From: Gordionus sp. m RMFG-2023
Taxonomy: Eukaryota; Nematomorpha; Gordioida; Chordodea; Parachordodidae
NCBI RefSeq assembly: GCF_954871325.1
Contig: NC_088775.1
Span: forward strand, 32,589,561 to 32,653,560
Direction of reading: 5' to 3'
Length of the DNA: 64,000 nt
Part shown: positions 23,486-38,000 of the stretch, piece by piece
Numbering within the stretch: the first letter of the stretch is position 1
Layout of the letters: every line of letters begins with the position of its first letter
The notes under the pieces: model-generated
What the model was told of the DNA's origin: nothing
The model's database searches: none
Seen by the model: only the letters and a program-made list of their open reading frames with translations
Program-made: the position numbers and the translations under genes

Positions 23486-24917
23486 CAGTATTAATATGAT
23501 TTGTTGTAACACATGTCAACAATGTGAATAAACATTCTTATATGGTGTTCAAACTTTCCATAATTATTGAAAAAACTTGTTGAGAAAAATAGATCCTTTT
23601 TAAAAAAAATTTAATTCAAAGAACATGTTGCGAAAAACATTATTATTTTTAAAAACTTGTAATTTAACTTGATTTAAAACTTTATTATGTTTACTTTTAT
23701 AAATTTTCGACAATTTTAATTTTAAATTTCTAATAATTTTTTTCAGATTAAAATCTGTATTTCTATTTCTTTTAAATGTCAAATTTTACTATCGCTAGTA
23801 TTTTAAATCTTTCTCCAGTTTAAGTTTGTTAATATAATATTCGATTATTTACTAACTTTATATACATAATTTTAGATACATTTAATGAAACTTCATATTC
23901 TCTTGGGGGGTTATCTGAAATAACAAATAGATACCAAAGCAATTCATCCAGTCCATCAAATTCCCGTAGATGTCTTTCTGACATTACTAATCGATATCAA
24001 AATTCGAATATTCAAGAACAATCAAATCTTGATCCTATTCCTATGAGGAAAAAAAAGGGTAACTGGAGTCATGAAAAAATTGAATTGGCTAAAATATGGC
24101 TGAGCAAGCCAATTGATGATCAGCCCAAAGCAAAGACAATTGCCCAAGACCTTAATTTATCCCTTGGTTCAGTTTATCGCTTCAAGCGGGAAACCTTCCC
24201 TGAATATTACGACGACCTATTAAAAGATTATATAATGAAACAACGAGGACGGAAAAAGAAGGATAACGCAGAACTACAAGCTAAAATAGCAGAATTATTA
24301 GATAATAATAACGGCTACACCATAAAAAATATTATAGCTTAAAAATCAATACCGATCAAATTATCCTAAACCAATTAACAGAATAGAAGTTATTGCTACT
24401 GTTACGCGTATTTTGAGGAGCTATTTTACATATAATTTTTCAAATTTTTATTCTCACACCACAAAATTCATTGAAGATGGAATTCGATGCATTCCTTTAA
24501 ATGATTGAATTTATAATTGATTTGTATTGTGTAATATTTTATATATATATAAGAATAAATAAATAGTGTTTTTTAATTTTGGCGTCTCGAATTGATCATA
24601 AAAATATCTTAACAAATAAAATTAAAATATGGAATAATACTTTAAAAGTAAAAATATTAGTAAATTATTTTTATAGTAGATTTTTTAAATACTCATTTTC
24701 TCTTTTAAACCTATGTCCAAAATATTAAAAAAGCTATATTCGTTCCTGTTCAAATTTTGAAAAATTGTCTTCATTAAGTTTTCAAACTTTTATAATTAAT
24801 AAAAAAAAATTTAATTTTCTCAACAAGTTTTTTCAATAATTATGGAAAGTTTGAACACCATATAAGAATGTTTATTCACATTGTTGACATGTGTTACAAC
24901 AAATCATATTAATACTG
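23486..24917 (+). mobile_element. Tc1/mariner (IS630)-type element, identical 103-bp ends
   Basis: Left arm 23,486-23,588 and right arm 24,815-24,917 are exact reverse complements over 103 bp, beginning CAGTATTAATATG. TA flanks both sides (23,484-23,485 and 24,918-24,919). CAGT termini and TA duplication are the Tc1/mariner pattern. Only the N-terminal HTH part of a transposase is present. Identical arms mean recent insertion or gene conversion. Confidence 0.9.
23876..24342 (+). CDS. HTH protein of Tc1/IS630-type element (N-terminal only)
   Basis: An open frame runs from a likely splice acceptor (TTTTAG, ending 23,875) to a TAA at 24,340-24,342; the first internal ATG is 24,043. The N-terminal part has two copies of a L-S-(E/D)-I-T-N-R-Y-Q motif separated by a Ser-rich linker. 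It is followed by a basic patch (RKKKGNWSHEKIELAKIW), a homeodomain-like helix-turn-helix (AKTIAQDLNLSLGSVYRFKRE) and a KQRGRKKKDN basic segment. The catalytic DDE part is missing. The layout matches the transposase remnant at 12,300-12,720. It may be a DNA-binding-only product that could act on family ends, or simply a deletion derivative. The 5' exon is not identified. Confidence 0.65.
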
Positions 24918-24919
24918 TA

Positions 24920-25949
24920 TATTTTAAAAGCTTTAAATGAATTTCTAAATTATAGTCGCCTTTTTTTAGCCATTTTGTAATTAATATTAAACCTTGCTGT
25001 GAGAATGTGATTGTTATGTTATCTTCAATATACCTCATTCAAAAGTTTGCGCTAGCTTTATTTTATTTTAATCACCCTAGGAAAATAAAATTTATATCTT
25101 GCCGTTTTCGTTTAAATGTATTTGTAAACATATAAATTGATGAACTAATTGATCTTTACCCAAAATATAATTATATTTATTATAATAATAAAACACTCAA
25201 ACTTTTTTTGTATATTTTATTGATTCTAAAATCATTTTTTTTTTGAAAAGAAAAAACATTTGATCGTTATGTACAAATCAAAAATTACACATTATTTTCA
25301 AACATTTCAAAATTTTTAATCCTTCCTACCAATAATATATGTATGCCAGAGTACACGAGTTGTGAAATCAAACGATAAAGATATCGTATTACATTATAAA
25401 ATCCATTTTTTGAAAATAGGAGATTCTTGTTTTGGCATACTTTAAAAAAAATGCTACATTATAAAACGCGTTTTTAAGTCTTGGACTGAGAAATTGTACT
25501 ACGTCAGGTTCACAAAGTTTTGCCTTAATAAGTTTATTAGGAATTTGGTATATGCGTGTGTATATATTGTAATCTAAGTATGTATGTATTACATTGAAAC
25601 AGTTTATTTTTTTTTAGGCCATTGAAGTTAAATTAAGATTAAACTTTTATACGTTCATATTATGTATAATAATAACATATGGTAAAATAGTTTAAAAAAA
25701 ATTTTTTGATATGAAATTTATGGTAGATTTAATTGCTTTACTAAACGATACTATCTCCTTAAATAAACCTAATTTAAATTAATAAATCAAACAAAAAAAC
25801 TCGCAGCACTTTATCATGATAAATATATATTTAAAATAAAATTCAAAAAATAAATTAATTAACCAGTTTATTGATAAACGGTACCTTTAAACATCAATCA
25901 AATTTTTGATAAATAATTCTATTATCATAAATCTTTACTCACATTTAAG
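24920..25949. other. AT-rich stretch; probable intron of the host gene
   Basis: No coding sequence supported. If the exon at 25,950 has an upstream partner, this stretch is intron or flank. Its splice phase requires one, but none was recognised here. Confidence 0.4.
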
Positions 25950-26092
25950 GTTCTTCCTATGAAGTATCACTCGGAACTAATTCATTCAGCTGTAGCTTAA
26001 AGAACGATGCTGCTTATCACAAAATATCCCTAAAACAGAAGAATAGGAGGTCCCCTAGGAACAAGAAACCAAGACATCTGACTCCAATTTCG
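25950..26092 (+). CDS. Host gene exon (internal)
   Basis: The acceptor TTTAAG precedes it and the donor TCG|GTATTT follows. It begins with two bases of a codon, so an earlier exon must exist. Encodes [12 protein letters not shown]...[20 protein letters not shown], a strongly basic segment that could act as a nuclear or membrane-binding patch (inference). Confidence 0.6.
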
Positions 26093-29000
26093 GTATTTTA
26101 TTTTAATTTATTCAAATTTTTTTAAAAAACATTTCCTCTATCAAATTAAACTTCTTTACAATTCCATAATAAAACCTTTTTTTATGTATCGTTGCTAAAA
26201 TTTTATGATAGCTGACAAACGAATTCGATCTTCCTTCCATGCCAGAAGTCAATGCCGATTTTGAGCAGCTGGAGGAACGGATGATCGTGACCAAGCAAAA
26301 GGAAACACTCTCTAAGCTCGAAAAAGAGGGTAAGTTTTCCTGCAACAAACTCGTCAAGCCTTTCGAAAGTATGATAATAATTTTATTTTGTCGATTAAAA
26401 AAACAAGCTTTAATCACGGATGATACATGACTATTTTTATTTTTGCATTATGTTTATTCTTCTCCACATCACATTCATTAGTAACATCAACATCCACGAG
26501 TTATGCCAACGATAACGAAAACGTTCACGCTAACTTACAATTAATAAACCAATTACGGCAATCCCCTTCACAGAAGATGAAATACTCTGGTAATATTATA
26601 TTTTATATTCGACTCGGGTTTGATATTTCTAGTTCTACTATTGCTCCTTACTACTCTTATCTAAGTTATAATTTTTCAATTATATTGTATAATTTTACCA
26701 TTTTTAAATAATCGGGTAAAAATTTATAATGGAGAAATATTGAATTTATCAATCAATATCAAAAAAAATTTTTACGATGCAAATTCGATCTATGATAATT
26801 TTTTTGATGCCAACATTGTTATGGATATCACACTTTAGGCTTACCAATAAAAAGTAACTGTATTTATAAAGTATCGGTATCAGATTGTATCTATAATTTT
26901 TACCGATGCAAATAGCCGAAACTGCAATTTTTTACATTCTTATTTATTTCGCATCCCCCATTTCTCCAGTCAAGAAAAGTGGGGGCGGGGAAGCACAAAT
27001 GGCGATAAATTTGCGAATAATAATTTTTTATATGGTATATTTTATAAATTTTCTTATTATATACTTAGCTTATTACCATATAATTAATTAATTGACATCA
27101 TTAATCATTCAAATAAATTATATACCAAATTACAAAAATCTTAGGAATGGCAGACTGAATTATGTAAATGTTTCAGGACAAAAATTTGATATTAAAAATA
27201 ACATGAGAAATGAATATTGATTTTTAATTTTTAACCAAATCACATTCGTGCAACGATTAAGGAAAAGAATAATTGAATTATATTGCGCACAAATTGAGTG
27301 TTTTAGTTTTGCAATGCTTTTTTAATAAAAAAACGTAACGCATCCCTTGTTTAAATTAAGATTGATTTTATTAGTGTCGTTGATTCAAATTTTAACTAAG
27401 TTATAAAAGAATTGGTTTTTGTAAATTATATTATCGTCTGCCTTTTTATTTCATTAATTTTCAAAACATTCCATTTTAAAAGATAAGTAATTTTTTTACA
27501 TGTTATATATTAAATTTAATTTACCTACAATTAAACAACTAGGAAGGGATTTTTAATGCCATCTCTCACTATTAATATCAGGGTAACAAGATTTTGTCGG
27601 CTTTCTTTCCAAAAACGCAATTCTTATAGAACTGATCGTGGACCAACGTGCAAAATGAACGAATAAATAAGTATAATAGTTTCTAACGTCAGCTGGAATT
27701 TTCACTTATCTATCATTTGAAATGCATTATTTGTTTGCAACCGGGCGTTTAAAACGCTCAATTTGTGCGCAGTTTCGTTTATTTTATTGCTGACTCAAAC
27801 ACTTTAGAAAAATTATATATTACGTTATCCCAATTTTTTTCCCTTTAATTCCACATAACACACCTCTAATTTTTAATAGGCGACCTAATAACCAGTTATT
27901 TTTAATTATTTCAAATATTATTCAATCTTTTTAATCATATTTTCATTATTCAATAAAAATCTTCATATTGAAAAATTAAAATGTTTCTTATTGTGGTATA
28001 AAGCAAATTTTCTTGTTTATTTTCTGCATGCAATATGAGACTTTTCAATCGCGACCGGCAGGGGCGTTAAAAAATTTATGGGAGGAGATGAAGCCTCCCC
28101 ATATGTCCTATTTTGCGGGCCTTTCATCCCACTTTTGCTTGGCCTTTGGCCGGGTTTTATATTAATATATTATACCTTTTTAATTGAAATTTGCATATTC
28201 TGAACAATTATTGAATTTCATATTATTATGCATACAAATTATGAAAGTAAAACAATACAAGACATTTCTAAAGATAATATTTTTAATACAAAATATTTAT
28301 CTATTTATTACAATATTAAATATTTTCGATTGCGGATATAAAAAATTTTTTGTCTAAAGAATTACAAGTAATAAAAAAGGTTAATGTTGTGTCTTTTTTA
28401 GTAATTATGGAAATATCGAAATCGCAATTTTTTATTTATTTTTCAAAATCTCCTTTTTTCTTTATTCAAATTCATATGATAATATAAATAATGAAAATAA
28501 ACATTTTACAAAAAATACAAAACAACAATTCATTGCTTATCATTTATCCCCAATCTATTGGGTTTCGTTCGTATTCTTTTGGGATAACGATCTTGACTTG
28601 TAGTTTCTTCCTCCCTCTCCTTTAGATTCAATCGTTATTGCTTATTATGTCATCTTTGTCTACTCTCTCTTCGGTTCTCTCTTCCACTTCGGGTCTCTCT
28701 TCTAATTCGTATTCATCAGTCAATATATTTTCGGTTCTTTTCCTTAATTGATCAGTATGACGTATAATCGTTTTACCCTCTATACTTACTTCATATCGTA
28801 GTGATCCGAGTATGCTTTTAATAATGGCTTTTTCCCATTTTTTTTCTTTATTATTGTAAATGCGCGACCACACTTTTTCATTTATCTCGAATTTTTGAGT
28901 GTAGTATTCTAACTTCTCGTCCTTTTTGTTCCCCCGTTCGATTATTTGGTCTAACAATCCTCTAGGTTTAATTTTTAGTAGTATTTCAGCGGGATTTTGT

Positions 29001-32000
29001 TTACTTTCTGCCCCTGGTGTATTTCTGTAATTGTAGAGAAAAATAGCTAGAATGGTATCTAAATCCCTCTCGTTTCTTTTATTCATGCTCTGTTTAAAAG
29101 TTCGAACTAATCGTTCGGCCATGCCTTTGTCTGAGGATGGTAAGGACTTCCGTGCACTAATTGTATTCCGTTTTTTTCGCAGATATCATGGAATTCTTTG
29201 CTGCTGAATTGTGGTTCGTTATCAGAAACGAATATCTTAAGAAATCTGAATCTGGCAAAAATATTTCTTAATATTTTGATCGTGCTTTCGGTTGTAGTAC
29301 TAGTCATGGGAACTATTTCTGGCCAGCTACCGCTAGCATCTATCACTACCAGAATGATTTTGAAATGGTCCGGTGCTCTGCTGTTGGTGGTTTTGGCCAA
29401 TTTTAAAATGTTGTCTTTTGAGGCATATCGTGTTGTTCATGGCATTCTACATTTTTCGACTCATGTTCCTATATCTTGGTTTATATTAGGCCACCACGCT
29501 TATTGTCTTGCTCTCATCTTCATTTTTACCATTCCAATATGTCCTTGATGTACCATGTCTAACTCGTTGTTTCGGTATTGTGGTATTATCATTTTAGTTC
29601 TCCACAATAAACAACCTCTCTTTGTTGTAATTTCCTCTCTCCTTTGACTACACTTCTTTAAACATGCATCATAGTTTATTGGCCATCCATCTATTGTATA
29701 TCTGCATACTTTAGAAAGTATATCATCTCTCATTGTTTCTCTTTCAATTTCGCTTGCATTTAAAGGTGTTTCTCCCACCTGTATTTGATCTAGCATTTCT
29801 TCTTTTGATATTGGGGTTCCCTTTATAGGTAATCTAGATAACATGTCAGCATTTGCTATTTGTCGAATACTTTTGACTTTTATTTCATATTGGTAACCTG
29901 CTAATAATAAAGCTCATCTTTGTATTTTCACTGTAGTTGTTGTTTGTATATCTTTTCTTGGATGAAATAAACTCATTAATGGCTTGTGGTTTGTTTGTAA
30001 TGTGAACTTTTTTCCATATATAAATTCCAGAGACCTGCAGTGGCACCTTTTGCCCGGCCCGGTTTTAAATTTTTTACGGCCCGGCCCGGATTTAAAAATT
30101 TAAGGCCCGGCCTGGATATTTTTTAAAAAAAATTTAAGGCCCGGCCTGGATATTTTTTAAAAAAAAATTTCAGGCCCGGCTCGGAATTTTTTTAAAATTA
30201 TATTCGACCTGGTATATACAAAAATTCACCTATGAGTTATTTTACCATATTTTTCAGCGAGTATATCTACCTTTTCAGGTTGAAGATTACTTCTTCTTTC
30301 TTCAAGAATTCTCCCAGTAGTGGAAAAATTCCGCTCACAGCTTGCACTTGAAGCAGGAATTGCCAATACCCTTTTTGCCAATTTTGCTAAAATTGGAAAT
30401 TCGCTTTGATGAGCCGCCCACCACTCTAACAAATTATCCACCTTAAATGTTTCATATATTTTTTTATTTATGTAATTATAATATTCATCATCGGGTATTG
30501 ACATATTACACCATCGCCCCATTTGTCATAAAACGATTCAGTTTGTTTAACAACAGTCGTAATTTGACTAGTCGATGGTATTTCATTTACTTCCTGAGCC
30601 TCTTGTAATATAATATAATCTTTTATATAGTTTTCCGTCATCTTGTGATCTGTCCCTGACAATATACATAATTGCTTGAATTTGGGACAGAGAAAAAGAG
30701 AAATAAAATGATACCTGTGTAGAGAAAAAGAGAAATAAAATGATACTTGTGTAAAACAAATTTTTCAATTAAAAAATGCTTTATATTAAGTAAAATCAAT
30801 TTTATTTCTCCCTTTTCGCTTTGAAAGGTATTACAAACTTCAAGAAGTTCATAATACCAAATTACCACTTTATAAAGAGTACAAGAGTCCGACTGTAACT
30901 CAACAATAGCTCTGTTAAAATTCTCAAGAATTTTGACTAGATCCTGAAGGATCGGAAAGTCTATAATATAATACTTTTCCGATCCCCCATGTTCTTGAAG
31001 AACTTTTAAAATTTCTTCATTTTGAGAATAAACAGAATTGAGCATATTGTATTTAGAGTTCCAGCGGACTTCTATATCTTGATAAAGGGCTTTCAAATGC
31101 TGGCATTTATTACTTTGTTTTAAATGCCCCACTAATATTTTAGTATTATCTATTGTTGATTTTATTAATGGGGCATTACTTTCCAAATATTTGAAGTTAA
31201 ATGAATTTCTTAAAATTGTAGATAATATATGACAAGAACAATTTAATCGTTCATTTAACTCCAATGCTTTTATAATATTTTTACCTTGGTCTGTAACAAA
31301 TATTATATTAATAAAATCGTTAGTGTTAAAATTAAAAATATGAAATTTTTTTAATAGTTTATCCTTAACTACTTTGCTAGTCTTTGACACTTCTTTAAAT
31401 TTAGCGGTAAATAGGTTTCTCTTCACTAACTTCCAGTCATCTGATATATAGTGCATGTTAACTGTTATAAACGAGTTCTTTTTATGGTCATCGCACCATA
31501 TATCAGTGGAAGCAGCCATAAATCGATTCTTGATTACTGGGACAATAGTATCAACCAAAATGTTTCTTATTTTATTACATTTTTCTTTAAGGTGGCGTGA
31601 TAGAGTGGTGGGATGTGAAATCAATGAGTTGATATCTATTTTACCATACTTTGCCCCAACATCGACTAGAGCCTGGCTGAATTCAAGAAACCCATTCCCA
31701 GCTATCATTTCGAAAGGTCTAATATCTTTAGCGCAAAGTGTTAAGGAATGATCTATAAATTTTTCTTTTAAATATTTTATATTACATTTATAGGTTGGTT
31801 TTTCAGGTGTAAAATTTTTTTATTAATTTTCATGGATTTACCATCACATTTATGTCTTTTTAAATGTGATGTACCATGTTTATAATTATAAGATAATAAA
31901 TTTGAACAATTCTTACATTGTATGTAGCCAATGTTTTTTTTCATCTATGATGATGTTAAATTTAGCCCATATTTCAGATTTTAAATTATTATTTGTATTT

Positions 32001-35000
32001 CTAAAAGAATGAATATTATTTTTAATTTTATTAATTATATCATTACTATTTTGTGCCATGATATTCCTTTATTTGATTGTTTTGGTAAATATTTCTAAAA
32101 ATTTAGATATGAATTATAAAAAATATATTAATAATATTTGAATATTGGGGCTTATTTAAGATATTCCTTTATTTGATTGTTTTGGTAAATATTCTAAAAA
32201 TTTAGATATGAATTATAAAAAAATATACTAATAATACTTGAATATTGGGGCTTATTTTAGATATTTCTTTATTTGATTGTTTTTGTAAATTATATTCTAA
32301 AAATTTAGATATGAATTATAAAAAAATATATTAATAATACTTGAATATTGGGGCTTATTTAAGATATTCCTTTATTTGATTGTTTTGGTAAAATATATTC
32401 TAAAAATTTAGATATGAATTATAAAAAAATATATTAATAATACTTGAATATTGGGGCTTATTTAAATATTCCTTTATTTGATTGTTTTGGTAAATATTCT
32501 AAAAATTTAGATATGAATTATAAAAAAATATATTAATAAAATACTTGAATATTGGGGCTTATTTAAGATATTCCTTTATTTGATTATTTTGGTAAAATAT
32601 ATTCTAAAAATTTAGATATGAATTATAAAAAAATATATTAATAATACTTGAATATTGGGGCTTATTTAAGATATTCCTTTATTTGATTGTTTTGGTAAAA
32701 TATGTTGTAAAAATTTAGATATGAATTATAAAAAAATATATTAATACTTTGAATAAATTTGCAGGAAATAAATAATTAGATCGACTTGTGGGTGTTAGGT
32801 AGTGTTAACCATCACCCAATATTATATTAATCATAACTATAATATAATATAATCTTATAAACATTAACTCATAATGTAAAAATTTTTATAAAAAATATTA
32901 AGGCCCGGCCCGGGTTTAACAATCTGAGGCCCGGCCCGGATATATTTTAAAAAAATTTATAAGACCCGGCCCGGATATGTTTGAAAAAAATTTTTTTATG
33001 CCCGGCCCGGGTATATTTAAAAAATTTAAAATACGGCCGGGCCGGGCTTAGGGCTGGGCCTGCAGGTCTCTGATATTGATTCATACCCAATACCAAGAAT
33101 CCAAGATTTATTAGCCAGTTTGGGAAATGAGAGGAATTTTCAATATTGGATCTCTCAGATGCCTATTTTCAAATTAAAGTGGGGGAAGAGTCTCAAAAAT
33201 ATCTTGTAATCAATACGCATAGAAGATTATTTAAATATACAAGACTACTTTTTGGTATATCGTCTTTTCCAGCTATATTTCAGCGGGCCATCGAGAATTT
33301 ATTAAAAGGTTATGAAGGAGTAGCTTGTTATTTAGATGATATTATAATAACTGGGAAAAATAGAGAGAAGCATGAAACAAATTTAAAAAAGGTACTAAAA
33401 TGTCTAGATGAAAATAGAATCAAGCTAAAAATAGAAAAATGTAAATTTTTCAAACCAAATGTCGAGTACTTAGGACACAATATTTCAAAAAACGGGATTA
33501 CAATTACCGAAAAAAATACTGAAGCAGTTAAAAAAGCACCAGAACCAACAAACTTGAAACAATTACAGTCATTTCTAGGGTTAGCAACATATTCAAAATT
33601 TATTTCAAATTTTGCAACCAAAGCAAACCATTATATAAATTATTAGAAAAAGCAGTTGCTTAGAGATGGACTAATGAATGCAAAGACGCATATAAAAAAA
33701 TAAAGCTAGAAATAAGTAGTACTCCTATATTACAACATTATGATCCAAAATTACCCATTATATTAGCAACAGATGCGACAGCCATAGGAATTGGGGCAGT
33801 AATATCACATATAGAGGAGGGTAAGGAAGACCAATTGAATTCGCCTCAAGAACACTAAATGCTGCTGAGAAAAATTATAGCAAATAGAAAGAGAAGTTCT
33901 CGTCATCATATTTGGGGTTACAAAATTCAAAGAATTTATCAGAGACCTGCAGGCCCGGCCCTAAGCCCGGCCGTATTTTAAATTTTTTAAATATACCCGG
34001 GCCGGGCCTAAAAAAATTTTTTTTAAATATATCCGGGCCGGGCCTAAGATTGTTAAACCCGGATTTGGTATTATGAACTTCTTAAAGTTTGTAATACCTT
34101 TCAAAGCGAAAAAGGAGAAATAAAATTGATTTTAATATAAAGCATTTTTTAATTGAAAAATTTGTTTTACACAAGTATTATTTTATTTCTCTTTTTCTCT
34201 GTCCCAAATTCAAGCAATTACGTATGTTGTCAGGGACAGATCGCAAGATGACGGAAAACTATATAATATTAAATTACAAGAGGCTCAGGAAGTAAATGAA
34301 ATACCATCGACCAGTCAAATTACGACTGTTGTTAAACAAACTGAATCGTTTTATGACAAATGGGGCGATGGTAATTCTGGTAATATGTCAATACCCGATG
34401 ATGAATATTATAATTACATAAATAAAAAAATATATGAAACATTTAAGGTGGATAATTTGTTAGAGTGGTGGGCGGCTCATCAAAGCGAATTTCCAATTTT
34501 AGCAAAATTGGCAAAACGGGTATTGGCAATTCATGCTTCAAGTGTAAGCTGTGAGCGGAATTTTTCCACTACTGGGAGAATTCTTGAAGAAAGAAGAAGT
34601 AATTCTTCAACTGAAAAGGTAGATATGCTTCTCTTTCTTCATGATATTTGTGAATTTTTAATATCTTTCTTGAGTATAGGGTTTCGTCAATCAGGCTGGT
34701 TTTTTACTTTGCAAACTGTCAAATATTTATTGCATTTATTATATTTTACCTTGAGTCATGAAAGTTTTTAATCCAACATTTTTCATTATTTTTTTTTACA
34801 ATATTATATAAAACAATTATCTTCTTTTGTTAAAAATTTATATTATAAAATAAATTATATTAATATTGTGCAATTAGATTATATTTTCAAAATACTATTT
34901 ATTATACATGCATTTTTAAATAGCGATTTATTTTTATTTTATAAATTAAATAGTAAATTAAATACAATATATTATATTCTCAAAATATTTTCCATTTTTA

Positions 35001-38000
35001 TAAATTAAATATTAGTTTTATTTTTTTTAAATGCAATATAAAATATAGTATATGCTCAAAATATTATTACCATTTTTATGAATATTAGTTTTATTTTTAT
35101 AAATGCAATATAAAATATAGTTAATGCTCAAAATATCCATTTTTATAAATAACAGTTTTATAATTTTTATAAATTCAATTATAATATTCTCAAAATATTA
35201 GCTTTTTACATTTATTATTTTAAATAATAAGCGATAATACTCGCTGAAAAATTTGGTAAAATACCTCATAGGTGAATTTTTCTATATACCAGGTCGAATA
35301 TAATTTTAAAAAATTCCGAGCCAGGCCTGAAATTTTTAAATCCGGGCTGTAAAAATTTTTTTTAAAAAATATCCGGCCGGGCCGGGAAGTGCAAATGGTG
35401 CCTCTGCAGGTCTCTGATCAATATTAATATTTTGATTTATAGTTCTTTTAAAATCCCCGCAAATTCTTAATGTTTTATAATTCTTTTGAACAATTAATAT
35501 GGGTGATGCATAAAGTGAATGATTAATTTTTTCTATTACTCTTATTTTTAGCAATCTGTCTAAATCTTCTTCAACTTTATCTTTTAATGCATATAGTACG
35601 GGACGTGATTTACAGAAAATTGGTTTCTCGTTTTTCATATATATTTGTGCCTTAAAATCTTTCAAGCAGCCCAATTCTTTAATAAATAATTGAGGAAATT
35701 CATTTTGTATATAAATGTTATTTATTTGTATGGTCCTTTCGGGTATTTCAGTCATTTTGGGAAATTTAGTTATCCAGTTTCTTCCAATGAGATTTTTGGC
35801 ATATCCTTTTGTAATTATGAGAGGTAGTTCTAATGTTCGTCCTTTATATTGTACTTTTACTACAGTTTGACCTAATAGTGGTATATTGGTTCCCGTATAG
35901 CTTTTAAGTTTTAGCATGCAATTTATTAATCCAGGATAATTAAGTTTATTTTTCCAATCTATTTCGTTAATTATGCTTACCCCAGCTCCAGTATCTAATT
36001 TCATTCTGATATCGCTGTTGTTTATTTTAACATCCACCCAAAATTCTGTATTATATTCGTTTGTTTTATTATTAATAAAATTCACTATTTCTTTTCTACA
36101 GACTCGAGCAATGTGCCCAATTTTGTTTCATTTATAACAAGTGGTATTCTTGAAAAATAAATTTTTCCTTCTATGGTTTCCGCCGCAGGAGTGGCAGGGA
36201 TTTGGTTTTTTGTAGCTCGAATTATAGTAATTATATTTTTTTGATTGTTTATTATTATAATTATTTACTTTTATAATTATTTTTATATTGTCATGTTCAT
36301 CTTCTAAATGATCAATTGTAGTTTAATTTTTTTGTATTAATTCTGTGTTCTTTATAGCTATTTCTACCGTAGTAGCTATTTGAATAGCCTTATTTATATC
36401 TAACTCATCCTCTGATGATAATCTTTGTAATATTTTAGGATTTTTTAAAGTCCAAATATGAATTTATCTCTTAAAGCGGTATTCAAATATTCCCCAAATT
36501 CACAAGTCGTTGCTAATTTTCGAAGATTTTGTATTTTGTCTATTAATTTTTCCTCATTTCTTGATTATATTGATAAAAATTATATCTTTCTACAATTAAA
36601 TTAGGAGTAGGATTAAAAAATTTGAGTAAAATGTTATGTATTTCTAATACCTCTTTATTTTCTGGACTATCTGGCAGAGACCTGCAGGCCCGGCCCTAAG
36701 TCCTGCCCGGACTGGGCCGGGCCGTATTTTAAATTTTTTAAATATACCCGGGCCGGGCCGGGCCGGGCCTAAAAATTTTTTTTTAAATATATCCGGGCCG
36801 GGCCTAAGATTTACATTATGAGTTAATGGGTATAAGATTATATTATATTATAGTTATGATTAATATAATATTGGGTGATGGTTAACACTACCTAACACCC
36901 ACAGATCGATCTAATTATTAATTTCCTGCAAATTTATTCAAAGTATTAATATATTTTTTTATAATTCATATCTAAATTTTTACAACATATTTTACCAAAA
37001 CAATCAAATAAAGGAATATCTTAAATAAGCCCCAATATTCAAGTATTATTAATATATTTTTTTATAATTCATATCTAAATTTTTAGAATATATTTTACCA
37101 AAACAATCAAATAAAGGAATATCACTTCTTGAAGTTTGTAATACCTTTCAAAGCGAAAAAGGAGAAATAAAATTGATTTTACTTAATATAAAGCATTTTT
37201 TAATTGAAAAATTTGTTTTATACATGTATCATTTTATTTCTCTTTTTCTCTGTCCCAAATTGAAGCAATTACATATGTAGTCAGGGACAGATCGCAAGAT
37301 GACGGAAAACTATATAAAAGATTATATTAAATTACAAGAGGCTCAGGAAGTAAATGAAATACCATCACCAGTCAAATTACGACTGTTGTTAAACAAACTG
37401 AATCGTTTTATGACAAATGGGGCGATGGTAATTCTGATAATATGTCAATACCCGATGATGAATATTATAATTACATAAATAAAAAAATAGATGAAACATT
37501 TAAGGTGGATAATTTGTTAGAGTGGTGGGCGGCTCATCAAAGCGAATTTCCATGCTTCAAGTGCAATCTGTGAGCGGAATTTTTCCACTACGAGAATTCT
37601 TGAAGAAAGAAGAAGTAATCTTCAACCTGAAAAGGTAGATATGCTTCTCTTTCTTCATGATAATTTGTGAATTTTTAATATCTTTCTTGAGTATAGGGTT
37701 TCGTCAATCATGCTGGTTTTTTACTTTGCAAACAGTCAAATATTTATTGCATTTATTATATTTTGAGTCATGAAAGTTTTTAATCCAACATTTTTCATTA
37801 TTTTTTTTTACAATATTATATAATACAATTATCTTCTTTTGTTAAAAATTTATATCATAAAATAAATTATATTAATATTGTGCAATTAGATTATATTTTC
37901 AAAATACTATTTATTATACATGCATTTTTTTAAATAGCGATTTATTTTTATTTTATAAATTAAATAGTAAATTAAATACAATATATTATATTCTCAAAAT

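Larger units (their letters stand above)
30028..33072 (-). mobile_element. GGCCCGG-family hAT element, near full length (3.05 kb)
   Basis: Ends CAGAGACCTGCAG and its reverse complement, fitting YARNG. Subterminal GGCCCGG blocks at both sides. It encodes a minus-strand hAT transposase and carries a seven-unit array near its 5' side. The two flanking 8-bp sequences (ATAAATTC left, ATATTGAT right) do not match each other. Each instead matches, in reverse complement or inverted position, the flanks of the copy at 33,940-35,416, which points to recombination. It is the only long member in the window and so the source-like copy for the shorter ones. Confidence 0.85.

Noticed and set aside
26212-26329. 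Formin-type GTPase-binding domain
   Set aside because: Similarity is short and by eye only, and following exons show no formin features.
26906-27091. Frame with a [10 protein letters not shown] stretch after an acceptor-like site
   Set aside because: No donor keeps phase with the neighbouring exons and the rest is AT-driven.
29198-29548. 116-codon plus-strand frame
   Set aside because: Antisense to the integrase region of the Gypsy-type fossil.
32069-32760. Regular ~100-bp repeats that might suggest a CRISPR-like array
   Set aside because: Units are contiguous, AT-rich and without unique spacers, and they lie inside a hAT element.
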